DNA from: Devosia lacusdianchii
GTDB lineage: Bacteria > Pseudomonadota > Alphaproteobacteria > Rhizobiales > Devosiaceae
DNA length: 64,000 nucleotides
NCBI RefSeq assembly: GCF_022429625.1
Contig: NZ_CP092483.1
Location: 3,038,001 to 3,102,000 of the forward strand
Direction of reading: 5' to 3'
A program made the position numbers and the translations under genes. Below are positions 42,923 through 52,934 of the stretch, piece by piece (the stretch's first letter is position 1; each line of letters begins with the position of its first letter). A model generated the notes under the pieces. That model was not told the DNA's origin. It was given only the letters and a program-made list of their open reading frames with translations, and ran no database searches.

Positions 42923-43080
42923 GGTGCAGGAGGGGATTGGGTGAAGGTGTAGATGAGGTAAATGATGGCAAACAGCACCACGATACCCATCAGCGAGATC
43001 AGCAAGACACGCAGGTTCATCTTGCGCGGGCTGGCCTGGCGCACCTCGGTTGCGGTCTTGTCGGGATCATAGGTTTCCAT
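42919..43080 (-). CDS. Small single-pass membrane protein
   Basis: 53 aa: a polar N-terminal segment (METYDPDKTATEVRQA), then one transmembrane helix (about 25-46, VLLISLMGIVVLFAIIYLIY), and a short tail. ATG 43080 has GGAGTGCG upstream; the longer frame to 43173 lacks a site. Coupled with topoisomerase IB by a 4-bp overlap. Function unknown; the pattern resembles small membrane proteins found upstream of varied genes in Hyphomicrobiales. Confidence 0.72.
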   Translation of the reverse strand: METYDPDKTATEVRQASPRKMNLRVLLISLMGIVVLFAIIYLIYTFTQSPPAP

Positions 43081-43195
43081 CACGCACTCCTTGCGGTCGT
43101 CAGATCCAACGTGCGCAGGGCGCGACGGTTCCGCCCCTTGACGCGCCGACCGCGCGGGCCGACCTTCGCCCATGACTCATATTCAGGAATGCCTT

Positions 43196-44905
43196 ATGCC
43201 CAGCGCCGCCACCCTCACCCGCATGATCCTCGCCGGACAGGGAAAGGCGCCAGCCGAACTAGTGATCAAGGACGTTCAACTGCTCGACGTCATCACCGGC
43301 GCCGTGACCCGCACCGATATCGCCATCGTTGGCGACCGGATTGTCGGCACGCATGCCAATTATGAGGGCGAGACCGTCATCGACGGCCGGGGCCGTTTTG
43401 CCGTACCGGGCTTCATCGATACGCACTTGCACATCGAATCGTCCCTGGTGACGCCGTTCGAGTTCGACCGCTGCGTGCTGCCGCATGGCGTCACCACGGT
43501 CATCTGCGACCCGCACGAGATCGCCAATGTGCTGGGCGCCGAGGGCATCAAGTATTTCCTCGATTGCGCCGAGCAGACGGTGATGGATATCAGGGTGAAC
43601 CTATCATCCTGCGTGCCGGCCACCGCCTTCGAAACCTCTGGCGCGGCGCTGGAAATCGCCGATCTCGAACCCTTCCGCAGCCATCCCAAGGTCATCGGGC
43701 TGGCCGAAATGATGAACTTCCCCGGCGTCCTCAACGCCGATCCAGGCATCATCGCCAAGCTGGTGGCTTTTCAAGGCGGCCATATCGACGGTCACGCGCC
43801 CTTGCTGCTCGGCACCGCACTCAATGGCTACCTCGCCGCAGCCATCCGCACCGATCACGAGGCGACCAGCGCCGCCGAGGCCCGCGAAAAGCTGGCCAAG
43901 GGCATGGCCATTCTCATCCGCGAAGGCTCAGTGTCCAAGGACCTCAATGCGCTGGCCGAGATCCTCGACGAAAACACCTCAAGCTTCGTCGCCCTTTGCA
44001 CCGACGATCGAAATCCACTCGACATCGCCGAGGAAGGACATCTCGATAGTTCGATCCGCCGCCTGATTGCCATGGGCCGGCCGCTGCATCACGTCTACCG
44101 CGCCGCCAGCCACTCGGCAGCGCGCATTTTCGGGCTTCGGGATCGCGGCCTCGTCGCTCCGGGCTGGCGCGCTGACATCGCCTTGCTCGACAGCCTCGAG
44201 GACTGCCGCGTCTCCGACGTCGTGACCGGTGGGCGCCTGGTGGTGCCGGAGCTGTTCGCCGCCCGCAAGCCGGTGGAGCCTGTCGGCCTGGCCTCGATGA
44301 AAGCCAAGCCGGTCAGTGCCGACGACTTCATCGTCCCCGCCCGGCCGGATCGCAACCAGACGCCGGTGATCGGGGTCAAGCCAGGGCTGATCCTCACCTT
44401 CCGCGAGAGTGCCGCACTGCCGGTCAGCGACAAGGGCACAATGCCAGATCTCGATGCCGATGTGCTCAAGGTCACCGTCATCGAGCGGCATGGCCGCAAC
44501 GGCAATATCGGTCGCGGCTTCGTCAAGGGCTTCGGCCTCAAGCGCGGCGCCATTGCCTCATCGGTCGGGCACGACAGCCACAACATCACCGTCATTGGCG
44601 CCACGGACGAGGACATGGCCGTGGCGGTGAACCGCCTGATCGAGCTGCGCGGCGGCTTCGTGGTGGCGGATGGGGGCAAGGTCACCGCCGAACTAGCCCT
44701 ACCCATTGCCGGCCTGATGAGCCCCAAGCCGTTCGAGGACGTGACGCACGATCTGCATGCTTTGCGGGAAGCTGCGTACAAGCTTGATTGCAGCCTGCCG
44801 GAGCCTTTCTTGCAGGTTGCTTTCCTGGCGCTGCCGGTCATCCCGCACCTCAAGATGACGGACCGGGGTCTGTTCGATGTCGACAAGTTCGACTTCGTCG
44901 ACTGA
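43196..44905 (+). CDS. ade: Adenine deaminase
   Basis: 569 aa amidohydrolase, converting adenine to hypoxanthine and ammonia. The metal-binding DTHLHIESS (75-83) has His77 and His79; [20 protein letters not shown] (95-115) follows, exactly as in bacterial ade. The C-terminal domain has the characteristic [19 protein letters not shown]. An AGGAATG site lies 8 nt before ATG 43196; the frame extends 24 bp upstream without a site. It supplies hypoxanthine to the purine catabolic cluster further downstream, with a CocE-type hydrolase next. Confidence 0.95.
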   Translation: MPSAATLTRMILAGQGKAPAELVIKDVQLLDVITGAVTRTDIAIVGDRIVGTHANYEGETVIDGRGRFAVPGFIDTHLHIESSLVTPFEFDRCVLPHGVTTVICDPHEIANVLGAEGIKYFLDCAEQTVMDIRVNLSSCVPATAFETSGAALEIADLEPFRSHPKVIGLAEMMNFPGVLNADPGIIAKLVAFQGGHIDGHAPLLLGTALNGYLAAAIRTDHEATSAAEAREKLAKGMAILIREGSVSKDLNALAEILDENTSSFVALCTDDRNPLDIAEEGHLDSSIRRLIAMGRPLHHVYRAASHSAARIFGLRDRGLVAPGWRADIALLDSLEDCRVSDVVTGGRLVVPELFAARKPVEPVGLASMKAKPVSADDFIVPARPDRNQTPVIGVKPGLILTFRESAALPVSDKGTMPDLDADVLKVTVIERHGRNGNIGRGFVKGFGLKRGAIASSVGHDSHNITVIGATDEDMAVAVNRLIELRGGFVVADGGKVTAELALPIAGLMSPKPFEDVTHDLHALREAAYKLDCSLPEPFLQVAFLALPVIPHLKMTDRGLFDVDKFDFVD

Positions 44906-44911
44906 CCACAG

Positions 44912-46558
44912 ATGAGCCTCCGCACCCTCATCCTGAGCTGGCTCGACAAGCTGCCGCCGCGGCTGAACGGCGTCACCCGTCATCGCAACATTGCGCTTGA
45001 GATGGCCGATGGCGTGGTGCTGATGACCGACCACTTTGCGCCCAAAAGCATCGGCGATCACCCCACCATCCTGATGCGCCTGCCCTATGGTCGCACCGGC
45101 TTTGCCGGCGTCGCCGAAGCCTATGCCGAGCGCGGTTTTCATGTCGTGCTGCAGGCCTGCCGGGGTACCGAGAAGTCCGGCGGCGAATTCGACCCGCTGG
45201 TCAACGAGCGGGCCGACGGCCTCGCTACGCTCGACTGGATCAAGGCGCAGCCCTGGTTTGACGGGCGGCTGGGACTCTCGGGTCCCAGCTATCTCGGCTA
45301 TGCACAATGGGCGATTTCCGATGCACTGCCGCAGGTATCGGCCATGGCGACCAAGGTGACGACTGCCGATTTCCGTTCAGTCGTTTTTCCCGCCGGCGCC
45401 TTTCACCTCGGGCTTTGGCTGAGCTGGCTGCAGGTGATCGAGGGGCTGCGCGAGCGGCCGCTCAAGATGGCCGGGACCATGTTTTCCGGGGGTGTCGAGC
45501 GCATTACGGCCAAAGCGTCGATGGTATTGCCGCTGATCGAGGCAGATGTCGCGGCGGTCGGGCGGCCGATCGGCTTCTGGCGGCATTGGTTCAAGGAGGC
45601 CATCGGCAATGATGCATTCTGGGAGACCATCGACCACCGCCATCGGCTGACTGTGGATACGCCACCGGTGCACTTCATGTCCGGCTGGTACGATTTCATG
45701 CTCGACCAGTTGCTGGATGACTATAGGCGTTTGGTTTCATTGGGTCATTCGCCCTACCTAACCATCGGTACCTGGACCCATATCGCTGACGAACTACAGC
45801 GCGACAATCTGCGTGAAACGCTGCTCTGGATGCGCGCCAAGCTGATGGGTGATGCTTCGGGACTGCGTGAGAAGCCGGTGCGCATTCATATTTCCGGGCT
45901 CGATGGGTGGCGGGAGTTTGACCATTATCCTCCGGGTCCGCCGATCATGCAGACCTGGACCATAGGCAGCGAGCGCCGGCTTTTGCCTTCAAATGGCCGT
46001 CAGAATGAACGGAAAATAACGGCGGATGAACGCGATACCTACCGTTACGACCCGGCCGACCCAACGCCCAATATCGGTGGCGCCATGTTTGCCTTCACCG
46101 GCGCCGGTCCGGTCGACAATGCCTTGCGCGAAAACCGGGCCGATGTGCTGAGCTATACGTCCGAAGCATTGGCCGAAGACCTGACATTGATCGGGCAGAC
46201 TCAGGTGGCACTACACGTGCGGGCCAGCGTACCCTATGTGGACTTCTTCCTGCGGCTCTGCGATGTCGGACCGAATGGCGTGTCGATCAACATTTGCGAT
46301 GGGCTGATCCGGGTGACACCCGACACGCCACGCGAGCCGGACGGGAGCTGGCGGCTGGCATTCACTCTGCACGCCACCGCACATTGCTTTCTGGCGGGCA
46401 ACAGATTGCGGCTACAGGTGTCATCAGGTGCTCATCCGCGCTACGCGCGAAATCTCGGCACGGGCGAGCCGGTGGGGACGACAACGACGATGGTGGCCAA
46501 CGAGATTGAAGTCAGCCATGGCTCCACCGTAGCGCTGCCCACCTATCGGATGGCGTAG
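44912..46558 (+). CDS. CocE/NonD family hydrolase (X-Pro dipeptidyl-peptidase S15 fold)
   Basis: 548 aa. Alpha/beta-hydrolase nucleophile Ser126 in GLSGPSYLGY; the family is known for cocaine esterase, glutaryl-7-aminocephalosporanic acylase and X-Pro peptidases. A C-terminal jelly-roll domain is seen from about 330 (DPADPTPNIGGAMFAF, LTLIGQTQVALHVRAS, HPRYARNLGTGEP). No signal peptide, so cytoplasmic. It starts 6 bp after ade and may be cotranscribed. Substrate cannot be inferred. Confidence 0.9.
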   Translation: MSLRTLILSWLDKLPPRLNGVTRHRNIALEMADGVVLMTDHFAPKSIGDHPTILMRLPYGRTGFAGVAEAYAERGFHVVLQACRGTEKSGGEFDPLVNERADGLATLDWIKAQPWFDGRLGLSGPSYLGYAQWAISDALPQVSAMATKVTTADFRSVVFPAGAFHLGLWLSWLQVIEGLRERPLKMAGTMFSGGVERITAKASMVLPLIEADVAAVGRPIGFWRHWFKEAIGNDAFWETIDHRHRLTVDTPPVHFMSGWYDFMLDQLLDDYRRLVSLGHSPYLTIGTWTHIADELQRDNLRETLLWMRAKLMGDASGLREKPVRIHISGLDGWREFDHYPPGPPIMQTWTIGSERRLLPSNGRQNERKITADERDTYRYDPADPTPNIGGAMFAFTGAGPVDNALRENRADVLSYTSEALAEDLTLIGQTQVALHVRASVPYVDFFLRLCDVGPNGVSINICDGLIRVTPDTPREPDGSWRLAFTLHATAHCFLAGNRLRLQVSSGAHPRYARNLGTGEPVGTTTTMVANEIEVSHGSTVALPTYRMA

Positions 46559-46583
46559 GCCTGCCGTGTGGTACCGCACGCTC

Positions 46584-46620
46584 GATCGTCACCCTCGGGC
46601 TTGACCCGAGGGTGACGATC
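46584..46620. terminator. Bidirectional hairpin of repeat family A between convergent genes
   Basis: Perfect 16-bp arms (GATCGTCACCCTCGGG / CCCGAGGGTGACGATC) with loop CTTGA, placed between the CocE stop and the convergent glcB stop. The loop and inner stem are family A; the outer stem is longer than in other copies. No T tract follows, so termination is inferred from position. Confidence 0.72.
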
Positions 46621-46653
46621 GGTGGGGATAGCCAGGGACTTGCAGTCGGAATC

Positions 46654-48813
46654 CTACTTCGCGTCCCGCGCTTTCACTTTGCGCCGCGCCGCATGCAGCA
46701 GCGGCTCCGTATAGCCACTCGGTTGATCCGCGCCGTGCAGAGCCAGATCCAGCGCCGCCTGGAAGGCGAGCGAGTGGAAATTCTCGGCCATGGGGCGATA
46801 GAGCGGATCATCCACATTCTGCTGATCCACCACGGCGGCCATGCGCTCGAATGTGGACGTCACCTCGTCGCGGCTGACCAGGCCATGACGCAGCCAATTG
46901 GCCACGGCCTGCGAGGAAATGCGGCAGGTAGCGCGGTCTTCCATCAGGCCGACATTGTTGATGTCGGGTACCTTGGAACAGCCAACACCCTGCTGCACCC
47001 AACGGACGACATAGCCGAGAATGCCCTGAGCATTGTTCTCAAGCTCGCGGGTGATTTCCTCGCGGCTCAGCGAGAACGGCACCTGGATGGGCATGGAGAA
47101 GAGCTCGCTCAGCGGCGGCAACGGCTGGTTGTGGCGGCGGCGCTGGGCCTCGAACACGTCGATCTGGTGATAATGCAGCGCATGCAGCGTCGCGGCGGTG
47201 GGTGAGGGTACCCAGGCGGTATTGGCACCGGCATTGGGATGGCCGGATTTGGCCGCCATCATCGCCGCCATATCGTCGGGCCGGGCCCACATGCCCTTGC
47301 CGATCTGCGCCCGGCCGGAAAGCCCGCAGGCCAGCCCGATCAGCACATTGCGATCTTCGTAGGAAGCGATCCAGCGCTCGGCCTTGATCTCGTCCTTGCG
47401 CAGCACCGGGCCGGCTTCCATCGAGGTATGAATCTCATCGCCGGTGCGATCGAGGAAGCCGGTATTGATGAAGAACACCCGCTGGCGCGCTTCGTAGATC
47501 GCGGCCTTGAGGTTGGCTGAGGTCCGGCGCTCCTCGTCCATGATGCCGATCTTGATGGTATTCGGCTTGAGCCCCAGCATGGCCTCGACCGAAGCGAAGA
47601 TGGCACAGGCGAAGGCCACTTCCTCGGGGCCGTGCATCTTCGGCTTGACCACATAGATGGCGCCGGTGCTGCTGTTGACCTTGTCCTGCATGGCGCAGAG
47701 CACGGTGACGGCGGCATCCATCAGGCCTTCACCAATCGGCTTGCCGTCGAACAGCACCGCGTCAGTGGTCATCAGGTGGCCGACATTGCGCACCAGCAGC
47801 AGCGAGCGGCCCTTGAGCACCAGTGGCTGGCCGTCGACGCCCTTGTAGGTGCGATCGGCCTTGAGCTTGCGAGTGATCTGACGGCCATTCTTCTCGAAGG
47901 TGTCCTCGAGCGTGCCGTTCATCAGCCCGAGCCAGTTGCGATAGACGCCGACCTTGTCTTCGGCATCAACGGCGGCAACGGAATCCTCGCAATCCTGAAT
48001 GGTAGTCAGCGCTGCTTCGACGATGATATCAGCGAGTCCGGCCTTGTGCGTGCCGCCGATGACGCTGCCCGGCTCGATGACCAGGATCACGTGCAGGCCG
48101 TGGTGGCGCAATACCAGCTCGCCCGACGCCTCGGTGCCACCATAGCCGACAAAAGCACCGGGATCGCGCAGGCCGGTGCGACCCGCTGATGTGTCGACCT
48201 CGAAATGCGCGTGGTCGCCATTCTTTACCACGTGATAGCCAGTGACATCGCGATGGCTGCCCGTCGCCAGCGGGAAGGCTTCGTCGAGAAACGCCGCAGC
48301 CTTCTCGACCACGGCCGCGCCGCGTGCCGCATTATAGCCCTTGCCGGGCGCCAGCTCGCCGTCGCGAGCGATGATGTCCGTGCCGTAATAGGCGTCGTAG
48401 AGACTGCCCCAGCGGGCATTGGCAGCATTGAGCGCGTAGCGCGCGTTCGATACCGGCACGACGAGCTGCGGGCCGCATAGGGTGGTGATTTCGGGATCGA
48501 GGCCAGTGGTTTCGATGGTGAAATCATCAGGCTCCGGCACGACGTAGCCGATATCCTTGAGGAAGAACTCATAACCCTGCGGGTTATTGGCGACCGGGCC
48601 ATACTTGCGATGCCAGTCGTCGATCTTTGCCTGGATGTCGTCGCGCTTGGCCAGAAGCCGTGCATTGGTCGGCGCGTGCTCGGCAACAACAGCGGCAAAG
48701 CCGGACCAGAATTGTTCGGCGCTGACCGCCAGGCCCGGAAGCGCTTCCTTCTCGACGAAATCGACCAGCAGGGGGTGAACCGATAGGCCGGATTTCGTCT
48801 GGTAGGTCGTCAT
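46654..48813 (-). CDS. glcB: Malate synthase G
   Basis: 719 aa, the typical G-isoform length. Condenses glyoxylate with acetyl-CoA to malate in the cytosol. Diagnostic stretches: [34 protein letters not shown] (about 254 onward, split pattern), [13 protein letters not shown] with the acidic metal ligands nearby, [15 protein letters not shown], and a C-terminal catalytic Asp region. AAGGAACT precedes ATG. It ends the minus-strand series that starts with purine catabolism; glyoxylate from ureidoglycolate would be its local substrate. Confidence 0.97.
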   Translation of the reverse strand: MTTYQTKSGLSVHPLLVDFVEKEALPGLAVSAEQFWSGFAAVVAEHAPTNARLLAKRDDIQAKIDDWHRKYGPVANNPQGYEFFLKDIGYVVPEPDDFTIETTGLDPEITTLCGPQLVVPVSNARYALNAANARWGSLYDAYYGTDIIARDGELAPGKGYNAARGAAVVEKAAAFLDEAFPLATGSHRDVTGYHVVKNGDHAHFEVDTSAGRTGLRDPGAFVGYGGTEASGELVLRHHGLHVILVIEPGSVIGGTHKAGLADIIVEAALTTIQDCEDSVAAVDAEDKVGVYRNWLGLMNGTLEDTFEKNGRQITRKLKADRTYKGVDGQPLVLKGRSLLLVRNVGHLMTTDAVLFDGKPIGEGLMDAAVTVLCAMQDKVNSSTGAIYVVKPKMHGPEEVAFACAIFASVEAMLGLKPNTIKIGIMDEERRTSANLKAAIYEARQRVFFINTGFLDRTGDEIHTSMEAGPVLRKDEIKAERWIASYEDRNVLIGLACGLSGRAQIGKGMWARPDDMAAMMAAKSGHPNAGANTAWVPSPTAATLHALHYHQIDVFEAQRRRHNQPLPPLSELFSMPIQVPFSLSREEITRELENNAQGILGYVVRWVQQGVGCSKVPDINNVGLMEDRATCRISSQAVANWLRHGLVSRDEVTSTFERMAAVVDQQNVDDPLYRPMAENFHSLAFQAALDLALHGADQPSGYTEPLLHAARRKVKARDAK

Positions 48814-48878
48814 TTTAGTTCCTTCTCTGGCCCTGCCAATCGGGCGGGACTATCGCAATGGTTTCACCGCTCTCCCAG

Positions 48879-49030
48879 TCGACACCCTCCCCCTTGTGGG
48901 GAGGGATCAAGGGTGGGGGTAGTCACATTCACCGGACTCGCGGAGAGATACCCCCGCCCTGCTCGATTAACGGACTTAGCAAGGCTAAGTCCTATCTCGC
49001 TTCCCTCCCCACAAGGGGGAGGGTGGACGA
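48879..49030. repeat. Inverted repeat, CCCTCCCC family D
   Basis: Arms of about 28 bp (GTCGACACCCTCCCCCTTGT at the left, ACAAGGGGGAGGGTG at the right) bracket about 96 bp. Each arm itself contains a CCCTCCC...GGGAGGG hairpin. It lies between glcB and guaD. Relatives: 57346 and part of 34967. Confidence 0.78.
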
Positions 49031-49070
49031 CTGAGACATCTGGATAAAATCTAGGCGAAGGGCGGCCGGC

Positions 49071-50372
49071 TCACAACCCGCCTAAAGTCGACTTTGCCTT
49101 TGCACCAGCCACATAGACCTCGGCGATAGAGCGATCGTCGCCCAGGGTCTGCAGCAGGAACAGCTCCTCGACCAGGGTCTCCACCGTCTCCATCCGCAGC
49201 TTCATCGCCGGCGTCGCCGCGGCGTCGAGCACCACGAGATCGGCCGCACAACCGGGGGCGATGGTGCCGATGGTGCCTTCGAGCGACAGCGAGCGGGCAT
49301 TGCCCAGGGTCATCATGTAGAACGAGTTGAGCGGGGTCAGCCGCTGGCCGCGCAATTGCAGGATCTTGTAGGCCTCGTCCATGGTCTGCAGCATGCCGTA
49401 GCTGGTGCCGCCGCCAATATCGGTGGCAACGCCGATCCGCACGCCGGACTTGGCCAACCGCTCGCGGTCGAACAGGCCGGAGCCGAGGAACAGGTTGGAC
49501 GTGGGGCAGAACACGGCCACCGATCCGGTCTCGGCCAGCACATGGGTTTCGCGGTGGTTGAGGTGGATGCAATGACCCAGCAAAGTTTTGCGGCCTAGCA
49601 GGCCGTAATCCTCGTAGATGCCCGTGTAATCCGGCGAGTTCGGGTAAAGCTCCATCGAGAAGGTGATCTCGGCGGCGTTCTCGCTGAGATGAGTTTGCAC
49701 ATAGCATTCGGGATGCTCGGCCACGAGCGCGCGCGACGCGTCCAACTGCTCCGGCGTCGAGGTGATGGCGAAACGGGGCGAGATGGCGTAGAGGCCCCTG
49801 CCCCTGCCATGCCAGCGCTCGATCAGCATCTTGGTGTCGTCATAGCCCGACTGGGCGGTATCGCAGAGCGCTTCGGGCGCATTGCGATCCATCATCACCT
49901 TGCCGCCCACCATCAGCATATTGCGCTTCTCGGCCTCGCCGAAAAACGCGTCGACCGAGCGCGGGTGGCTGGAACAATAGGCGACGGCCGTGGTCGTGCC
50001 GTTGCGGATCAGCTCGTCGTAGAAGGCAGCGGCAACAGCACCCGCATGGCCCTGCTGGCTGAACTTCTGCTCTTCCACAAACGTGTAGGTACTGAGCCAT
50101 TCCAGCAATGAGCCGGCATAGGAGGCGATCATCTGGCTCTGCACATAATGCAGATGCATATCGATGAAGCCGGGCAGGATAAGATGCGGACGATGATCGA
50201 TGACTTCGGCGTCGCCAATGGCGGCTGCATCGTAGTCGCCTGTTGACACCACCTTGCCATCGGCGATGGCGATCATGCCATCTTCGAAAAAGCGATAGCT
50301 CTCCGTGTCATCGAGGCCCCGCGGCTCGCTGACAAAGGTGAGCACGCGGCCGCGCAGGATCGTCCGGCTCAT
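49071..50372 (-). CDS. guaD: Guanine deaminase
   Basis: 433-aa amidohydrolase producing xanthine and ammonia from guanine. Zinc motif DMHLHYVQSQM (71-81) with His73 and His75, and SLLEWLSTYTFVEE, are hallmarks of the guanine deaminase subgroup; later zinc ligands are in QTHLSEN and LGHCIHLN, with a terminal Asp in TDIGGGTSYGM. Its ATG overlaps the puuD stop. Together with ade and Xdh it channels purine bases to urate. Confidence 0.95.
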   Translation of the reverse strand: MSRTILRGRVLTFVSEPRGLDDTESYRFFEDGMIAIADGKVVSTGDYDAAAIGDAEVIDHRPHLILPGFIDMHLHYVQSQMIASYAGSLLEWLSTYTFVEEQKFSQQGHAGAVAAAFYDELIRNGTTTAVAYCSSHPRSVDAFFGEAEKRNMLMVGGKVMMDRNAPEALCDTAQSGYDDTKMLIERWHGRGRGLYAISPRFAITSTPEQLDASRALVAEHPECYVQTHLSENAAEITFSMELYPNSPDYTGIYEDYGLLGRKTLLGHCIHLNHRETHVLAETGSVAVFCPTSNLFLGSGLFDRERLAKSGVRIGVATDIGGGTSYGMLQTMDEAYKILQLRGQRLTPLNSFYMMTLGNARSLSLEGTIGTIAPGCAADLVVLDAAATPAMKLRMETVETLVEELFLLQTLGDDRSIAEVYVAGAKAKSTLGGL

Positions 50373-51595
50373 TGCTCCGAGCCCTCGCGGAACCATTCCA
50401 CAACCAGCGCTCGCTCTTCAGCCGTCATTTCGCTGACATTGCCTGGCGGCATGGCATGGGCGTAGCCGGCCTGCATGGCGATATCCTTGGCGTGGTTGGC
50501 AATGGCGATGTCATTGTCGAGGATGACGTTTTTGGGCGCTTCATAGATGCCGGGCCAGGCCGGCTCGGCGGTGTGGCACATGGCGCAGCGCGTCTGCACC
50601 GCTAGGCTGGCAGCGGCAAAATGCTCTGCTGCGAGAAAGGGTTCGGCCGCACGAGACGCCACCTCCTCTCCCGCCGACCCTGGCAGCTTTGGCGCGGTGG
50701 AGAGCCACGCGATGATGATGAAGAGGATGACCGCCACGGCCCAGGTCCAGTGCGGATTACCCTTCCGCGCATGGCGCGTGTTAAAATAATGCCGGATGAC
50801 CACGCCGACGAGGAAGATCAGGCTGGCAATGATCCAGTTCCACTGTGTAGCGAAGGCCAGCGGATAGTGACTCGACAGCATGAAGAAGATGACGGGTAGC
50901 GTCAGGTAGTTGTTATGCAGGCTCCGCTGCTTGGCGATCTTGCCATATTTGGCGTCGGGCACCTTGCCCGCCTTGAGATCGGCAACCACAATCTTCTGAT
51001 TGGGGATAATGATCATGGCCACGTTCGCCGCCATGATGGTCGCGGTGAACGCGCCCATATGCAGCATGGCGGCACGGCCGGTGAACAACTGCGTATAGCC
51101 CCAGCTCATCGCCACGAGGATGGCGAACAGCACCAGCATCAGCCCGGTGGTCGAATTGCCGATCGGCGATTTGCAGAGCCCGTCATAGAGCACCCAGCCC
51201 AGCACGATCGAGGCGATCGACAAGAGGATGGCCTGCCACTGCGCGAGGTCGAGCACATTGCGGTCGATGAGGTAAATATCGGCGCCGACGTAGTAGACCA
51301 GCGCCAGCAGCATGAAGCCGGAAAACCAGGTCCAGTAGCTCTCCCATTTGAACCAGGTCAGGTGTTCGGGCAAAAACTCGGGCGCCACCAGGTATTTCTG
51401 GATGTGGTAGAAGCCGCCGCCATGCACCTGCCACTCCTCGCCGTGGGCAAACGGCGGCAGACTCGGCGTCTTGCGCAGGCCCAGGTCCAGCGCGATGAAG
51501 TAGAAGGACGAGCCGATCCAGGCGATGGCCGTGATCACGTGCAACCAGCGCACGGCGAACATCAGCCATTCGTAAAAAATGATGTAGTCCGGCAT
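50369..51595 (-). CDS. puuD: Urate hydroxylase (PuuD), membrane type with C-terminal cytochrome c
   Basis: 408 aa. Oxidises urate to 5-hydroxyisourate without producing hydrogen peroxide. The N-terminal 300 residues are a multi-helix membrane domain (about 8 helices, WLHVITAIAWIGSSFYFIALD). A c-type haem motif Cys337-AM-Cys340-His341 closes the chain, so it feeds electrons to the respiratory chain, for which petABC is in the same window. ATG 51595 with AAGGCG-type site. 4-bp coupled to guaD. Confidence 0.93.
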   Translation of the reverse strand: MPDYIIFYEWLMFAVRWLHVITAIAWIGSSFYFIALDLGLRKTPSLPPFAHGEEWQVHGGGFYHIQKYLVAPEFLPEHLTWFKWESYWTWFSGFMLLALVYYVGADIYLIDRNVLDLAQWQAILLSIASIVLGWVLYDGLCKSPIGNSTTGLMLVLFAILVAMSWGYTQLFTGRAAMLHMGAFTATIMAANVAMIIIPNQKIVVADLKAGKVPDAKYGKIAKQRSLHNNYLTLPVIFFMLSSHYPLAFATQWNWIIASLIFLVGVVIRHYFNTRHARKGNPHWTWAVAVILFIIIAWLSTAPKLPGSAGEEVASRAAEPFLAAEHFAAASLAVQTRCAMCHTAEPAWPGIYEAPKNVILDNDIAIANHAKDIAMQAGYAHAMPPGNVSEMTAEERALVVEWFREGSEQ

Positions 51596-51610
51596 CGCCT
51601 TCTCCTTCTT

Positions 51611-51760
51611 CCCCTCTCCGCTCGCGGGAGAGGGACGATCATCCGGCGTTCAGCAGGATGATCAGGGTGAGGGGTCCGGAGCCATCCCTACGCTCGACGC
51701 GCTTCGATGGCTCAGAACCCCTCATCCGCCCTTCGGGCACCTTCTCCCGCAAGGGAGAAG
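51611..51760. repeat. Palindromic repeats (CTCTCC / GGAGAG family)
   Basis: Two hairpins: CCCTCTCC-gctcgcg-GGAGAGGG (51612-51634) and CTTCTCCC-gcaa-GGGAGAAG (51741-51760), with inverted TCATCC...GGATGA and CCATC...GATGG sequences between. The block separates puuD from the ABC binding-protein gene. Resembles the hairpin at 24366. Confidence 0.72.
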
Positions 51761-51798
51761 GGAAGAGGTGGGAAACCCACCTCCCCCCAGTTCAAGCC

Positions 51799-52884
51799 TT
51801 ATGCCGGCTGCTCGACGCCTTCGACATACCAGTCCATGCTGAGCAGTTCAGCATCGGTCATGACGACGCCTGCAGCGACGCGTTCGGCGCCGGTATTGTC
51901 CTTGATCGGGCCGGTGAAGATGTGGAACGAACCGTCGATCTGGCCGGTGCGGACCTTTTCGGCGTCGGCAACGACATCTTCCGGAACCTTGGCGCCGTAG
52001 GGGCCCATTTCAACGACGTTTTCCTTGAGCCCTTCCCAGGTATTGCCCGGAGTCCAGGTTCCGGCGAGCACGGCTTCGGCCGAGGCCAGGTAGTGTGGGC
52101 CCCAGTTATCGATGATGGCGGTGAGCTGGGTTTCCGGCGCAAAGGCACTCATGTCGGCGCCCTGGCCGAAGCCGCCGATAATGCCGCGCTCGGCGGCAAC
52201 CTGCAGGGCAGCCGGGCCATCGGTGTGCTGGGCGATGATGTCGATGCCCTGATCGATCATGGCACGCGCCGCGTCGGCTTCCTTGGCCGGGTCATTCCAG
52301 GTCGAGATATAGACCGGCTTGACCGTGAAGGCGGGGTTGATGCGGCGGCCGCTGAGGGCCAGCGCGTTGATGCCCATCACCACTTCGGGGATCGGGAACG
52401 AACCGATATAGCCAGCCTTGCCGGTCTTGCTCATATGGCCGGCAATGGTGCCGCAAACGGCACGGCCTTCGTAGAAGCGAGCATTGTAAAGGCCGATATT
52501 GGGGCCAGGCATGTAGCCGGTGGCATGCTCGAAGGCGATATCGGGAAACTGGGCGGCAACCTTGACCACCGAGTCGCCAAAGCCGAAGCTGGTGGCGAAG
52601 ATCAGGTTGCAGCCCTGCTGGGCCAGTTCACGCAGCACGCGCTCGCAGTCCGGCCCCTCAGGCACGTTCTCGACGAAAATGGTCTCGACCTTGTCGCCCA
52701 GCGCTTCCTCGACAAAGATGCGGCCCTGATTGTGGGCATAGTTGTAGCCATTGTCGTTGATCGAGCCGACATAAATGAAGCCGATCTTGATCTTTTCGAG
52801 CTGAGCGAAGGCATGCGAACCCAGCAGCGGCAGCGCGGCGGCGGCGCCACTGATCTTTACGAAGGTACGGCGATTGAGCGTCAT
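51799..52884 (-). CDS. BMP family (Med/purine nucleoside) substrate-binding protein
   Basis: 361 aa. Twin-arginine-like signal (NRRTFVKISGAAAALPL, cleaved around AFA-Q) then a BMP domain (IKIGFIYVGSINDNGYNYAHNQG, DIIAQHTDGPAALQVAAERG). BMP-type binding proteins capture purine nucleosides or bases, and the two permeases, NBD and xdhC gene nearby support this here. ATG 52884 has GGGAGAAAG upstream; the longer frame to 53226 overlaps the permease gene and is not used. Confidence 0.92.
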   Translation of the reverse strand: MTLNRRTFVKISGAAAALPLLGSHAFAQLEKIKIGFIYVGSINDNGYNYAHNQGRIFVEEALGDKVETIFVENVPEGPDCERVLRELAQQGCNLIFATSFGFGDSVVKVAAQFPDIAFEHATGYMPGPNIGLYNARFYEGRAVCGTIAGHMSKTGKAGYIGSFPIPEVVMGINALALSGRRINPAFTVKPVYISTWNDPAKEADAARAMIDQGIDIIAQHTDGPAALQVAAERGIIGGFGQGADMSAFAPETQLTAIIDNWGPHYLASAEAVLAGTWTPGNTWEGLKENVVEMGPYGAKVPEDVVADAEKVRTGQIDGSFHIFTGPIKDNTGAERVAAGVVMTDAELLSMDWYVEGVEQPA

Positions 52885-52934
52885 TTCTTTCTCCCTGAAT
52901 GACAGTCGTTGGATTGAGACAATTGCGGCTGGTC

